Shown here piece by piece: positions 19,193 to 28,641 of a DNA stretch of 64,000 nt. Below the pieces are notes generated by a model. The model was given only the letters and a program-made list of their open reading frames with translations, ran no database searches and was not told the DNA's origin. The stretch comes from Pyropia yezoensis (Eukaryota; Rhodophyta; Bangiophyceae; Bangiales; Bangiaceae). The position numbers and the translations under genes are program-made. Position 1 is the stretch's first letter. Each line of letters starts with the position of its first letter. Location: NCBI GenBank assembly GCA_009829735.1, contig CM020618.1:9825119-9889118 (forward strand), in the 5' to 3' direction.

Positions 19193-22100
19193 TCACGTTG
19201 AGGGAGGGCTGTTAGGGTCTATCTCATTCCGGGCACAGTACGCCCGGACCTTCTCAGCGGGAAGGTCCTCCACATACTCCCACGTATCATCCTTGGGTTT
19301 GTAGCCAAACCAACGCACCCTCAACATGAGGCGGTCAGTGTCTTCATCCCATCCGTGGTCGATGAACTTATCGAACACGTACTCCTGCGGGCCCTGTTTG
19401 GCCGCAGGCAGTGAGGGGAGGCGCCACGCTTCCAAAGCACGCGCCCAAGCTGGGTCGCCTGCAGGCGGTGGTGCAACTTTGACCACGTCCTGTCCGTTCA
19501 CTGTGCGGACCCCATCGTCACTTTCGATGGTGAAGCGCCGCCCATCAGTACGAAGGACCTGGTACGGTCCCTTCGTCTGGAATACCAGCTTACCCCCCGT
19601 TGGGGTGTGCGAGTGTACCAGCACCCAGTCACCCTGCTCGGGGACATGTTTAGCATTGCGCACCTTTTTGTCAAAGGTACGCTTGTAGCGCTTTCGTGCT
19701 TTGTCCATCTCAGCCCTGACTTTAGGGATGAGGTTTTCAAGCCTAGCGGCGAACTCCGCCTTACTCTCAGTAGGAGTAGGCGTACTGCCACCATCCTCCC
19801 TAGTTGGGAGCGACCGCCGCACGGCAATAGACCGCACGCGACGGGGGGTCACAAAAGCGAGGGGTACTTCCCCTGTAGATGAGTGAACCTGCGAATTGTA
19901 GGCAGTAGTAAGGATAGAAATGTATTGGTCCCACGTCTTCACGTGCTCACTCACATAGTGGCGTAGCTGCCTAACAATAGTTTTGTTGAAGCGCTCCACC
20001 TGCCCATTAGTTTGTGGGTGGTAGGGGGTGGCATAGTTTGCCTTAACCCCCAACATATCCAGCACTCCCTGAAACAGTACAGACGCAAATTGCGGTCCAT
20101 TGTCCGATAGTGTACTATCTGGGATGCCATACGCGGCAACCCAGTGATCTAGGAAGGCTGACACAACCGACATGGCCGTGATATCTGCCAGAGGGATCGC
20201 TCGCGTAAGTTTCGTGAAGCGGTCACAGATGACCAGGAGGTACTGGTTGCCCTCCTCGGTCACGGGCAGTGGCCCAAGGATGTCCATCGCCAACGCGGCG
20301 AAGGGCTCCTTGGCCGGGAACAATAGCATAGCCGTACTAGGCCGCCGTTCCATCAGACGATTCTGTGCACAACTTGTGCAGGCAGCCACCCCACTGTAGA
20401 TGTCCACCACCATGGACGGCCAGTAGTACCTGGTCCTCAGGGTCTGGTACAGTTTACTAGACCCCAGGTGTCCACCCGTGGGAGCGTTGTGCTCCCTCTC
20501 AAGGATACTGTCCTTGAGGGATGCGGGGACGACAAGTTGTTCGGTCCCCTGGAATACCCCCCTCCTCATGAGGAGGCCATCGTCTCCCATAAAGAAGCGC
20601 GTCTCAACCACCGTATCCAATGTATCCCTCTGCGACTTGCAGAAGGGATCCTCGGCCTGGGCCTTCACCACCTCGTCCAGGGACAGGGGCAAGTACTTCT
20701 TGTTCCCTGGCGCCTCGGGGTTCAACGCCTGACCCGAGCGCGTGACTACCCCCACGATGGGGATGTCCTCATCGACTGGGTTAGTGTCCAGCCCCTCGGT
20801 GGGTACCCGAGAGAGGCCATCGGCAAGCGCATGTTGCCTGCCAGGTCGGTACTCAATGTCAAAGTTGAAGGGTGCCAGTCGCACCCTCCACCGGTTGAGA
20901 CGAGTGTTCGTACAGTCCGTCTTGAAGATAAACTGCAACGCGCGGTGGTCACAGCGGATGAGGAACTTCTCACCCTCTAGGTAGAGACGAAGTGACGTCA
21001 CCGCCCACACTACTGCGAGTCCTTCCAACTCGGTGACTCCGTAGTTCTTCTCGGCCGAGTTCAGCCCCTTACTGAAGTATCCCACCGGCAAATACTCCTT
21101 GTCCGGCTGCTGCTGAAGCAACACACAACCAAGTTGGTCGTAGCTAGTGTCCACATCCAGGATGTAGTGGCCTCCCAACCTGGGAATAGCCAAGATAGGG
21201 GGCTTCAGCAGAAGGTCCCGAAGAGTCTCAAAGAATGCCTGCTCCACCCGACTTGGGGGAGGCAGGTTCTTCGGTAGCGTTGAGCTCACTAGCTCATTCA
21301 ACGGCTTCGCCACCTTGGCGAAGCCCTTGGTGAAACGTCGGTACACGTTACACATCCCGAGGAAGCTCCTCATCTGGGTCTGGGTCCGGGGGTACTGAGC
21401 CTTACGGATGGCCCTCAAGTTCTTCTCGTTGACACTGAGACGCCCCGGACGGACAACATGTCCCAAGTATTCCACCTCTTGAGTAAAGAGGTGGCACTTA
21501 CTCGCCTTCAGTGACACACCGGCGTCAGCAAGTAGCTTGAACACCGGGCCAAGATGGCCAATGTGTTCCTCCGGACCTCGGGAGAACACAATAATATCGT
21601 CTAGGTACACAAGACAGATCTGCCACCGTACTCCGGCCAGAATCATGTCCATAGCGCGCTGGAAAGTTGCCGGCGCGTTACACAGACCAAACGGTAGACG
21701 CTTGCACTGGTAGGTACCACAGTGACAGGTATAGATAGTTTTATGCCTGTCCTCCGGGGCAATGGGAATTTGCCAGTACCCCGCGTTACAGTCCAGGGTA
21801 GAGAACACGTTCGCCTCCCCCAGAGAGTCCAGACAGTCATCCATCCTAGGTAGGGGATAACTGTCCTTCACCGTGCTCTCGTTGAGCTTACGGTAGTCGA
21901 TACAAAACCGGGGGGTCCCATCAACTTTGGGGACTATAACCACCGGACTCGCCCACTCGGCGTTGCTGGCCTCGATCACATCGAGGGCCTCCATGCGAGC
22001 AACTTGCTCCTTAACGAGGGCCCTTGAACGGGGTCCTCCCCTATACGGTTGTTGGCGTATAGGGGGTGCACCGGGCTTCAACTCGATCCGGTGTTGGGTG

Positions 22101-23176
22101 GCTCTCATGAGTCCCAATTGACCATCCCACAGCTTGTGATATTGGTCCAAGAGGCGTTCAACTTGAACCCTCAACCTGGGGGGAACACCCTCCATGTTCA
22201 CATGGGGCCGAGGAGAGGTGGCCGACTTGGCTTGATGCTTCTCCTTTCCGGACTTCGGGTCGCTACTTGCGCCCGCGTTGAGGGTGACCGCTACTACCGG
22301 TCCCTCGTGTTGGTCGATATAGCCGAACTTGGCTCCCGACTTGAAGTACTTGGGCGTCGGGCTCAGGTTCATCACCTGGATCCTCCACGGGACTCCGGCT
22401 TTGGAGTCCATCGTGCCAAGGGCAACATGCACTTGGTGCTTGCGAGCAAGACGGGGGTGAGGGTGCACCAACCCGTTCCCCGAAAAATCAGTTACAACGT
22501 CAACGTGCGCCACCGAGTTGGGGGGCAACGTGACTTTACGGGCTAAACGCAGGGTAGCAGTAAACCCTTCCCTCACATAGCAAACAGGCTTCGACTGTGA
22601 GACTGTCACAGGAGCCACAGACTTTCCCTTACCAAGGATGGGGATAGTCTCCCCATTCATCAACTTGACCCAGTACTCAGGGCCACAAATCAAAGGCACT
22701 TGTGTAACAACATAAGGGGTACCCAGAAGCAGGGGTACCGATATATTCTCAACTACGCCATAGGTCACGTTGACCTCATGGGTCCCCAACCTAGTTGGTA
22801 GGGTCACGGCATCAACGATGGGAAGTACCCCACCATTGATGTCAATCATATGGTCAGCTTTGGACCTCCAGCGTTGGAGCTTCACCTCCTTTGGTAATAG
22901 CGACTTGCGTATCAAGGAGGCTCCTGACCCGGTATCAAGTACGATACGGGCACAACAGGCGCGGCCGGGGGCAAGTTGCACCCGTCCAGCCACCTGGAAG
23001 TTCTCACCCGTCAGCACCGCGATGACCCGACGTGGGTTTACGTTCTTGGGGAGTCCTACCCGAGGTGGGCGGACTCCCTTAGGTCGCCGCAGTATCCGGC
23101 ACGGTTGGTTCGTCCTCCTGGCCCACTTGGCCGAGGCTGCCGTTGTGAGCTTCGGACGACCAGCCCCAACGGTCAT
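19193..23176 (-). CDS. pol: Element 1 Pol polyprotein, unit 3 (intact)
   Basis: Intact 1327-residue Pol with the same domain order and catalytic motifs as unit 1 (protease DTG, RT YLDD, RNase H, integrase H2C2/DDE, chromodomain). Visible differences from unit 1 are few: AMDMILAG for AMDVILAG, YTCHCG for YTGHCG, and LRLYLEGEK for LRLNLEGEK in RNase H. The first two are shared with unit 2, so units 2 and 3 are sisters. Reached from the nucleocapsid segment by GGGAAAC at 23179-23185 or the ATGA overlap at 23173-23176. Confidence 0.92.
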   Translation of the reverse strand: MTVGAGRPKLTTAASAKWARRTNQPCRILRRPKGVRPPRVGLPKNVNPRRVIAVLTGENFQVAGRVQLAPGRACCARIVLDTGSGASLIRKSLLPKEVKLQRWRSKADHMIDINGGVLPIVDAVTLPTRLGTHEVNVTYGVVENISVPLLLGTPYVVTQVPLICGPEYWVKLMNGETIPILGKGKSVAPVTVSQSKPVCYVREGFTATLRLARKVTLPPNSVAHVDVVTDFSGNGLVHPHPRLARKHQVHVALGTMDSKAGVPWRIQVMNLSPTPKYFKSGAKFGYIDQHEGPVVAVTLNAGASSDPKSGKEKHQAKSATSPRPHVNMEGVPPRLRVQVERLLDQYHKLWDGQLGLMRATQHRIELKPGAPPIRQQPYRGGPRSRALVKEQVARMEALDVIEASNAEWASPVVIVPKVDGTPRFCIDYRKLNESTVKDSYPLPRMDDCLDSLGEANVFSTLDCNAGYWQIPIAPEDRHKTIYTCHCGTYQCKRLPFGLCNAPATFQRAMDMILAGVRWQICLVYLDDIIVFSRGPEEHIGHLGPVFKLLADAGVSLKASKCHLFTQEVEYLGHVVRPGRLSVNEKNLRAIRKAQYPRTQTQMRSFLGMCNVYRRFTKGFAKVAKPLNELVSSTLPKNLPPPSRVEQAFFETLRDLLLKPPILAIPRLGGHYILDVDTSYDQLGCVLLQQQPDKEYLPVGYFSKGLNSAEKNYGVTELEGLAVVWAVTSLRLYLEGEKFLIRCDHRALQFIFKTDCTNTRLNRWRVRLAPFNFDIEYRPGRQHALADGLSRVPTEGLDTNPVDEDIPIVGVVTRSGQALNPEAPGNKKYLPLSLDEVVKAQAEDPFCKSQRDTLDTVVETRFFMGDDGLLMRRGVFQGTEQLVVPASLKDSILEREHNAPTGGHLGSSKLYQTLRTRYYWPSMVVDIYSGVAACTSCAQNRLMERRPSTAMLLFPAKEPFAALAMDILGPLPVTEEGNQYLLVICDRFTKLTRAIPLADITAMSVVSAFLDHWVAAYGIPDSTLSDNGPQFASVLFQGVLDMLGVKANYATPYHPQTNGQVERFNKTIVRQLRHYVSEHVKTWDQYISILTTAYNSQVHSSTGEVPLAFVTPRRVRSIAVRRSLPTREDGGSTPTPTESKAEFAARLENLIPKVRAEMDKARKRYKRTFDKKVRNAKHVPEQGDWVLVHSHTPTGGKLVFQTKGPYQVLRTDGRRFTIESDDGVRTVNGQDVVKVAPPPAGDPAWARALEAWRLPSLPAAKQGPQEYVFDKFIDHGWDEDTDRLMLRVRWFGYKPKDDTWEYVEDLPAEKVRAYCARNEIDPNSPPST

Positions 23177-23766
23177 TCGTTTCCCGCCGACTTGGCGTCC
23201 GAATCTGAGGGCGGGGAGGAAGACGACGAGTCCGAGGACGACGTGTCCGCCTCCTCCGCCGAGGGTGTGGCGACCGCGACGACCGGTCGAGACCCACCCT
23301 CGCGGCGTGAACGTACTTCGCTCGTAGCCGACTTCTTACTCGCATTCCTAACAAGTTGTTGGATGCGTTTACTCAACTTGGGGCAGTCATATGCCCAGTG
23401 TCCATCGGAGTTGCAGTTCCAACACCGATGGTCAGTTCCCGGAGGGGTCTTCCCAACTGGGGAAGACGAAGATGTACCCTGGGAAGTTCCCACGGCAGCT
23501 ACCACCCTCTCCTTGCGGATTCGGCGTGCCTCTCTCAACTCTCTGGCCTGGCACGCCTCCTCTCGTTCCTTGGCCAACTCGGCCTGACGCTCCTGGCGTT
23601 GTTCCTCCCGCAACTTGCGGTAGGCCTCACCTCTGCGGTAAGCGAACCTGGCCAACTCGGCCAGGGTCGCCCGGGCAGTGCTATGCTCCCGGGTCTCCAT
23701 CCGGACTGACCAATGGAGTCCCTCCACAAACCGACTCTTCACCACATCTTGTGGATGAAGAAACCC
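23173..23766 (-). CDS. gag: Element 1 Gag nucleocapsid segment, unit 3
   Basis: Third copy of the CCHC zinc-knuckle segment, in frame after the TGA at 23767-23769 and overlapping Pol by ATGA. The -1 heptamer is at 23179-23185. No change in the knuckle residues. Confidence 0.78.
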   Translation of the reverse strand, partial: GFLHPQDVVKSRFVEGLHWSVRMETREHSTARATLAELARFAYRRGEAYRKLREEQRQERQAELAKEREEACQARELREARRIRKERVVAAVGTSQGTSSSSPVGKTPPGTDHRCWNCNSDGHWAYDCPKLSKRIQQLVRNASKKSATSEVRSRREGGSRPVVAVATPSAEEADTSSSDSSSSSPPSDSDAKSAGNE

Positions 23767-25119
23767 TCAAAGATTGTTGAGCTTACGAACTCGCTCCGCA
23801 AAGGACAACTCGTCCTCCGCCTCTTCCTGGTGGGCTTGCGTAAACTCCTCGACTTGAGAAGCCAACGCTGCCTCATCAACCATGGCTCTCAACAACCAGT
23901 TGACGAGCTCCAAATAGGACGTCACCTCCCCAGCGCCTCCACTTGAGGAGCTGGGCATGACGGACATAAGTTCCGTCCGTAGGTCGCCCTTCGTAAACTC
24001 CTGTAGCATGTAAAAAGCCATGCCTTCACTTATGGCATTGTCGTCACAGGCTTTTGCGAAACGACGTAGGAACTCAAAGACACGGAGGGGGGGAGTTCCA
24101 TCCCACTCCGCTCTGTGCCCAAAAGAATGAAGTGCATTCTTCTTGGCACGGCCCATGGCTCGGGCCTGGTCAGGACCATACGCCACCGACTTGTTGTGGA
24201 GGGCGTAGGTCTCACAGTCAAAGATCCTCTGGTAGACCGGGTTGGCTACCTGGATCTTGGGCGGCACCTCACGTTGAGGGAACAGCCGCTGTGGCACTGG
24301 GGTAAGTTCACTCTCAGTGCCTGTAGTCCGGCGCGGCGCGCTTGGTGTAGCCGCCGGCGTTTCCGGGGGGAACTCCCCCGTGAAGGGCGTACGCCCCACC
24401 GAGTATGGTGTGGCTCCCTCGTTGGGAGTCACAGGTGTCGCCCCCAGTTCGGGGCGACCCGAGGTAGGCGTCAGGAGAGATTCCCCCTGCGCCTGTGGGC
24501 TCGAAAGCCCCAATCCGGTCTGGACATTAAGGCCATCTGGCAAACTCGCCACAATCTGATTCAGAATAGTATTCGTCATCGTGACCACCAGGTCTGGCAA
24601 AGTCTGCCGCAACACATTGGTCGCCTCCCGACGGACAGTTTCCGCGAGGAGGGGATTGACGATTCCAGTTGAGTCTCGGTCCGCCTCCGGGAGTCCACCT
24701 GAGGGGTAACCACGTTCCTCAGGGGTCTCAACCGGGGGCATGGGCGCGAGCCCATCGCCGACCAACGGAGGTCCACCGTCCTCCGAAAGCCTAGTTGGCG
24801 ACGACTCCAAGCCAAAGTTGGCTCCAACCCGAGTGGAACCCGCGGGGACAGTCCTCACCCCTTGGGACGTTCCCGTTGAGTATACCACGCGGTGGCCAGA
24901 CTTCGGCCCACCCACATCAGAAGTGTCACCCGAGTGAACTCCTGACTGAGTCGGGGTGGCCTGTTGCCCGCCCGTACTTCCAGTCCTGCTGGCTTGAGGG
25001 ACCTCTAGTCCCTCTGCGACCCCAGGTAAACCCACCTGTGTCTCACCAGTATTCAAAGGCACTGAAGTACGTGCGTCACCCGTGTACTCCCCGGACGACG
25101 GGGGGTCCGAGCTAGCCAT
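23767..25119 (-). CDS. gag: Element 1 Gag, unit 3
   Basis: 450 residues from the ATG at 25119 to the same in-frame TGA. Protein as in units 1 and 2. This unit holds the outermost gag of the array and, with intact gag, nucleocapsid and pol, is the best candidate for an autonomous copy in the window, its 3' LTR being the shared one at 16323-16799. Confidence 0.85.
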   Translation of the reverse strand: MASSDPPSSGEYTGDARTSVPLNTGETQVGLPGVAEGLEVPQASRTGSTGGQQATPTQSGVHSGDTSDVGGPKSGHRVVYSTGTSQGVRTVPAGSTRVGANFGLESSPTRLSEDGGPPLVGDGLAPMPPVETPEERGYPSGGLPEADRDSTGIVNPLLAETVRREATNVLRQTLPDLVVTMTNTILNQIVASLPDGLNVQTGLGLSSPQAQGESLLTPTSGRPELGATPVTPNEGATPYSVGRTPFTGEFPPETPAATPSAPRRTTGTESELTPVPQRLFPQREVPPKIQVANPVYQRIFDCETYALHNKSVAYGPDQARAMGRAKKNALHSFGHRAEWDGTPPLRVFEFLRRFAKACDDNAISEGMAFYMLQEFTKGDLRTELMSVMPSSSSGGAGEVTSYLELVNWLLRAMVDEAALASQVEEFTQAHQEEAEDELSFAERVRKLNNL

Positions 25120-25238
25120 GTTGGCTGACGATCCGTATGACACGGTCCAAGACCACCGTTCCTCTGAGACAGAGGGCCCCCTACACCCGGGTGCACCCGG
25201 AGGTAAAGTTTACCTCTGTCCCCTGCTGCTCCACCAAA

Positions 25239-25707
25239 TGTGGCAAAAACCACAAGCACACACGGCACCCAAGTTGGGGCGGTGTGCCAGGGCTGCCTCC
25301 CGTGTCGGGGGAACCGGAAGAAGTGCAAGTCGCACACACTCTGTCCCTGTTGTGGGGCAAACCCCCCACGGACAAACAAGAGGATGGTGTGTGGTCCAAC
25401 AGTTTCTTGGTCGGGACGGGGACGCAGGGCCAAGCCCCGCTGTCCCTCCCCTTATCCCCCCAGGGTCCACTCAGAATCTCGCCACTCAGAATCTCCCACC
25501 CCAGCACCTGCCCACCGGGCCACACGAAAATTCAAGACGATAAATGCAGAAAACCCTCAAATCCAAGTTGGATTTACTACTAAGCTAACTATCCCAAACT
25601 TAGGGAATATGGACCCAAATGCAGGGGGAGGAACGGATCAGGCTAGTGGCCTGCCGCCCCTTGCATGGCACGTGTTGCCCCCCTACCTGGGGGTCAATAC
25701 TGCCACA
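25239..25707 (-). repeat. Outer 5' LTR of element 1 array (469 bp)
   Basis: Same ends as the other LTRs, with an 8-base deletion in the A-rich stretch after GCAGAAAA. Beyond 25707 the sequence is no longer element 1 (no polypurine tract), so this is the right border of the array; the next bases are TTACGG and then the 675-bp repeat of element 3. PBS at 25218-25236. Confidence 0.9.
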
Positions 25708-25713
25708 TTACGG

Positions 25714-26388
25714 TGTCTGCCGGCCGCACGACAGCAGCCATCGACAGCCCATCATGGCCTGTCGAAAGGCGCCACCGTCAGCACCCATGACGAGCCACAT
25801 CTGCCACAGCTGGCGAGTCCGTTAAAATGTCCTCGCTGCAGCATTGCAGCGATGTGACTGGCTAGCCGGCTGGCCGATTCGGCCGACTCGATCGAATCGT
25901 GCTTACACGCCTCTCGGACCTTCGGGCCGACTGGCGTCTGGAGCCGGCTGGGGCGGCGCCCTAAGCGCCGCACGCCGGACCCCTTCGTTTGGGGCAAACT
26001 GGGGCTGCACTCCTTTAGTGCGCACGCCCGCCCATGCTTTGTTCTGAGAGCCATGCTTTGTTTTTGGGCCGTTTTGTGCCTACCGGTGGAGCGACGGGGA
26101 AACGCATGCTTTGGGGCACCTCGGGTGCCCCGACGCGAGTATATAGTGCGTGAGTGTCGGCGCCACCGGGGGAGACCGGAAGGGCAACCACAGACACAGA
26201 CCAAAGACGACCTTCACCCTTTGAACCCTCTCGATCACCACCGACGTCGCGCCGTCCTCTTCCCCAGACCCACCACCGTCACCACCTCCATCCTCTTCCC
26301 CGCACCCTGTCGCCCTATTGGCTGGCACGGGTCGCTGACACCATCACGAGTACGTCGAGGGCTGCCCAAGTGTGGGTGGTTCCTCACA
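25714..26388 (+). repeat. Left LTR-like direct repeat of element 3 (675 bp)
   Basis: The sequence recurs at 32339-33013 with one visible base change (near 26309 / 32934). It starts TGTCTG and ends CTCACA (TG...CA). It contains a TATA box (TATATA, 26140-26145) about 240 bases before its end, as in a U3-R-U5 layout, and is followed after two bases by a TGG-starting primer-site-like sequence. These traits fit an LTR. Against it, no polypurine tract precedes the right copy and no target-site duplication is visible, so it could be a different duplicated segment. Confidence 0.65.
26140..26145 (+). promoter_or_regulatory. TATA box in element 3 repeat
   Basis: TATATA in a GC-rich setting inside the 675-bp repeat; the same box is at 32765-32770. 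Transcription from here would read rightward into the zinc-finger and gag-pol frames. Confidence 0.45.
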
Positions 26389-26390
26389 TG

Positions 26391-26406
26391 TGGTAGCTTC
26401 AGATAG
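26391..26406 (+). promoter_or_regulatory. Possible primer-binding site of element 3
   Basis: TGGTAGCTTCAGATAG lies two bases after the left 675-bp repeat. TGGTAGC matches the start of primer sites that use initiator tRNA-Met with a GCTACCA end; the rest does not match a tRNA I know. Confidence 0.35.
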
Positions 26407-26621
26407 TTTGGCTTTTCTACCTGGCGGTGACTTGCGATTCCGTTTTTGATTTGGCTCTCCCTGCGATTGTGCAGTCGTGTTGCCCCCTACGTTCGGCTTG
26501 CCACGGGCATTGTAATACGAACGTAGCGGGTTCCACGAATCACACCGAACGAACAATTTCCTGACACAACCCTTGTGGGTTTTTTTTCACGGAATTTTTC
26601 TTTTGGTCAACCGATTGTTGA

Positions 26622-27425
26622 ATCCCAGTGAGATCCACATCAGATTCGGAATACTCTTCCTCAGCACTGGCGGCCGGCCCGACATCCTCGGCGGCCTCGG
26701 CGCGCGATACCGGGTCCACGTCCCGTGGCACCCCCCCGGTACGCACACCCTCGACGATCCGCGCACCCCCGACGATCCGCGCACCCCCGACGGTCCGCGC
26801 ACCCCCGACGACCCGTGGCGCCTTCACGGCCCACGGTCCGTCGGCACGCGGCCCCCCGTCGGCACGCGGCCCCCCGTCGGCACGCGGCTCCCCGCAGGCA
26901 CACGCCCGCCCGAGGGCACACAACCCCCCGGCGGGCGCCCACTCGATTCCTACCCCGGCGGTCCCAGTCCACCTCGCCTCGGCGGGCCGGGCCGCACCCA
27001 AGCCCCCCCTCTCGGGCAAGGGCAAGGGCCCTGCCACCAAGGACACGGCAGCCCGCGTCAACCGTCGCCTGTTACTGCCCCCCCAAGAATCGGGGCGCCG
27101 TTACACCGCCCCGCCGCCACCGGTGATTGGTCACATCAAGCCAACCACAGCGCGCGCGGTTGAGCAGCGTGAGCAACGCCGAATTGCCAAGAGCCACCGT
27201 GGGGCGCAACGGAAATTCCTTTGCAATCCGTGCGGTGTGCGGTGCAACAGCCTCACTGTGCTGCGTGATCACCGCGGATCCCGTCGCCACCGATACGTAA
27301 TTAACCGCCCGGACACCCTTCCCCGTTGCGAACCCTGCGGTCGCGAATTTGAGTCGGTGGAACATTTCGAGCAGCTTACACGTGGCAAGGATCATCACCG
27401 CACGCTGGCGCGCCGCACCGATTGA
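26622..27425 (+). CDS. U1/JAZ-type double zinc-finger reading frame (no ATG)
   Basis: An open frame of 267 codons between TGA 26619-26621 and TGA at the end. It has no ATG; a GTG at 26628 and a possible splice acceptor (AATCCCAG, ending 26628) are the only visible starts, so an upstream exon or decay is likely. The N-terminal half is repetitive: 18-base repeats give TIRAPP x2, TVRAPP and SARGPP x2, SARGSP. The C-terminus has two C2H2 fingers of the U1/JAZ kind: CNPCGVRCNSL...HRGSRRH and CEPCGREFESVEHF...KDHH, preceded by basic residues. These fingers usually bind double-stranded or structured RNA. It lies inside the element 3 repeats and in the same direction as gag-pol; it may be a captured host gene part. 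Function in the element is unknown. Confidence 0.45.
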   Translation: MPVRSTSDSEYSSSALAAGPTSSAASARDTGSTSRGTPPVRTPSTIRAPPTIRAPPTVRAPPTTRGAFTAHGPSARGPPSARGPPSARGSPQAHARPRAHNPPAGAHSIPTPAVPVHLASAGRAAPKPPLSGKGKGPATKDTAARVNRRLLLPPQESGRRYTAPPPPVIGHIKPTTARAVEQREQRRIAKSHRGAQRKFLCNPCGVRCNSLTVLRDHRGSRRHRYVINRPDTLPRCEPCGREFESVEHFEQLTRGKDHHRTLARRTD

Positions 27426-27771
27426 CACCTGTTGACACGCCCCTGGATCTGGCCTAGGAGCCCGATTTTCCCCCATTGATCCCCCCGCTTGGAAATCCGA
27501 CACGACCCGACTCGGGCCTGTGCACGGACGCTTCTGAATAATCCGTTTGTGTGATTTCAACCGAATTTCTTGTGCTTCTCGAAGTAGTGCTGTACATCAT
27601 TTGGAACGTTGCAGCAACTAGCGCAGCACTTATCCAAATCGTGTACACCACTACTGCTGCAGACAAACTCCTATCCCACATCTCCGAGATCTTCCTTGGG
27701 GTCCTCCCCAAGCAAGTCTTGTGAAATCTGGGTTGTAAGTTTGTTTGCCTCGGACTTGAACTCAAGACACC
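27426..27771 (+). other. Leader before element 2 gag, no gene seen
   Basis: 346 bases between the zinc-finger frame and the element 2 gag. The sequence that starts the 3' LTR of element 2 (TGTAAGGATTTCC) is not found here, so no 5' LTR is recognised. It ends with CAAGACACCATGG around the gag start. Confidence 0.5.
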
Positions 27772-28641
27772 ATGGATGCACCAATCCCAGGGGGTGTCAA
27801 CCCGGCCAATCCGGGCTCGGGCTCGAACGCACCGACCATGGAAGCCTGGACCCAGCTTACAGCGTTTGTCGCGCAAATGAGCGAACAACTCGAGGCTCAT
27901 AAGATGGAACTAGCCGACGCTAAGCAGCAACTGTCCGAAGCCAAGGCCAGGGCCACTACTAGTGGCATGAAATCCGCGAGGCCGAACAAACCCGTGGCTT
28001 TCTCCGGTAAACCTGGGACGGTTGAAGCGTGGTGCTCGCATATGGATTTCTATGTGCGACTGAGTGACCCCGACGATGCGTGCAGTATTGCTTGCACCTT
28101 CCTCGACGGCGAAGCGTTCGACTGGTTGAAGGTCTACAGTCAGACTACAGCTGTCCCGAACTGGGAATCCTTCCGTTCTGCTCTAATTCGCCGCTTCAGT
28201 CCACTGAACAAGACACAAGCGGCACGAGACAAGCTGCACTCGTGGCGCCAAATCAAAGACGTCGGAACGTTCAACAGGACGTTTCTGAGCGTCCTCTTGG
28301 ACATCCCTGACATCACGGAAGCCGAGAAGATTGACCGCTACACCCGAGGCTTGAAGCGGGACATCTGGCAGGCTCTTTGTCTCAAGACCTACTCGGATCT
28401 TGAATCTGTCATGACTGACGCTCTGCGCGTGGAGGCTGCCAAGGCTGGTGCCTCGACGCACCTCGGCGGCACATCTGCGAGGCCATCCACGACGGGTGTC
28501 ATTCCCATGGAAATCTCCAGCATCAAAGTCGAGAAACTCACGCCTGAAGAGCGTCAGCGCTGCATGCGTGAAGGCCTCTGCCTCCGCTGCCGTGAGAAAG
28601 GACATATGGCCAAGGACTGCCCAAAAGGCCAGCGGAACTGA
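27772..28641 (+). CDS. gag: Element 2 Gag with zinc knuckle
   Basis: 289 residues from ATG in good context (ACCATGG). A coiled-coil-like N-terminus (MSEQLEAHKMELADAKQQLSEA) is followed by a classic Ty3/gypsy capsid domain (VAFSGKPGTVEAWCSHMDFY, FLDGEAFDWLKVY, WESFRSALIRRF, DKLHSWRQIKDVGTFNRTF) and a single CCHC knuckle CLRCREKGHMAKDC near the C-terminus. Host element is unlike element 1: no internal stop, different sequence. The last codons TGC CCA AAA GGC form a -1 slip site, and pol follows in the -1 frame. Element 2 runs on the plus strand, opposite to element 1. Confidence 0.9.
   Translation: MDAPIPGGVNPANPGSGSNAPTMEAWTQLTAFVAQMSEQLEAHKMELADAKQQLSEAKARATTSGMKSARPNKPVAFSGKPGTVEAWCSHMDFYVRLSDPDDACSIACTFLDGEAFDWLKVYSQTTAVPNWESFRSALIRRFSPLNKTQAARDKLHSWRQIKDVGTFNRTFLSVLLDIPDITEAEKIDRYTRGLKRDIWQALCLKTYSDLESVMTDALRVEAAKAGASTHLGGTSARPSTTGVIPMEISSIKVEKLTPEERQRCMREGLCLRCREKGHMAKDCPKGQRN
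28620..28626 (+). promoter_or_regulatory. -1 frameshift heptamer CCCAAAA in element 2
   Basis: In the gag frame the codons are TGC CCA AAA GGC, i.e. C CCA AAA, an exact X XXY YYZ heptamer 12 bases before the gag stop (28639-28641). The -1 frame reads AGG CCA GCG GAA CTG AAG and stays open into pol. Confidence 0.65.

Larger units (their letters stand above)
1..25707 (-). mobile_element. Tandem array of Ty3/gypsy chromovirus (element 1), shared LTRs
   Basis: Three head-to-tail units of a chromodomain LTR retrotransposon, coding on the minus strand. The same features recur every 8916-8919 bases: pol ends at 1358, 10274 and 19193, and gag starts at 7284, 16203 and 25119. Only one 477-bp LTR separates neighbouring units (7404-7880, 16323-16799), so units share LTRs as expected after LTR-LTR unequal recombination or concatemer insertion. 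The array enters from the left edge inside a unit, and its right end is the outer LTR at 25239-25707. A full element (LTR, 8442-bp internal part, LTR) would be 7404-16799. Order on the coding strand: LTR, PBS, gag, UGA, nucleocapsid, -1 site, pol, antisense frames, PPT, LTR. Near-identity of units 2 and 3 suggests recent amplification. Confidence 0.9.
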
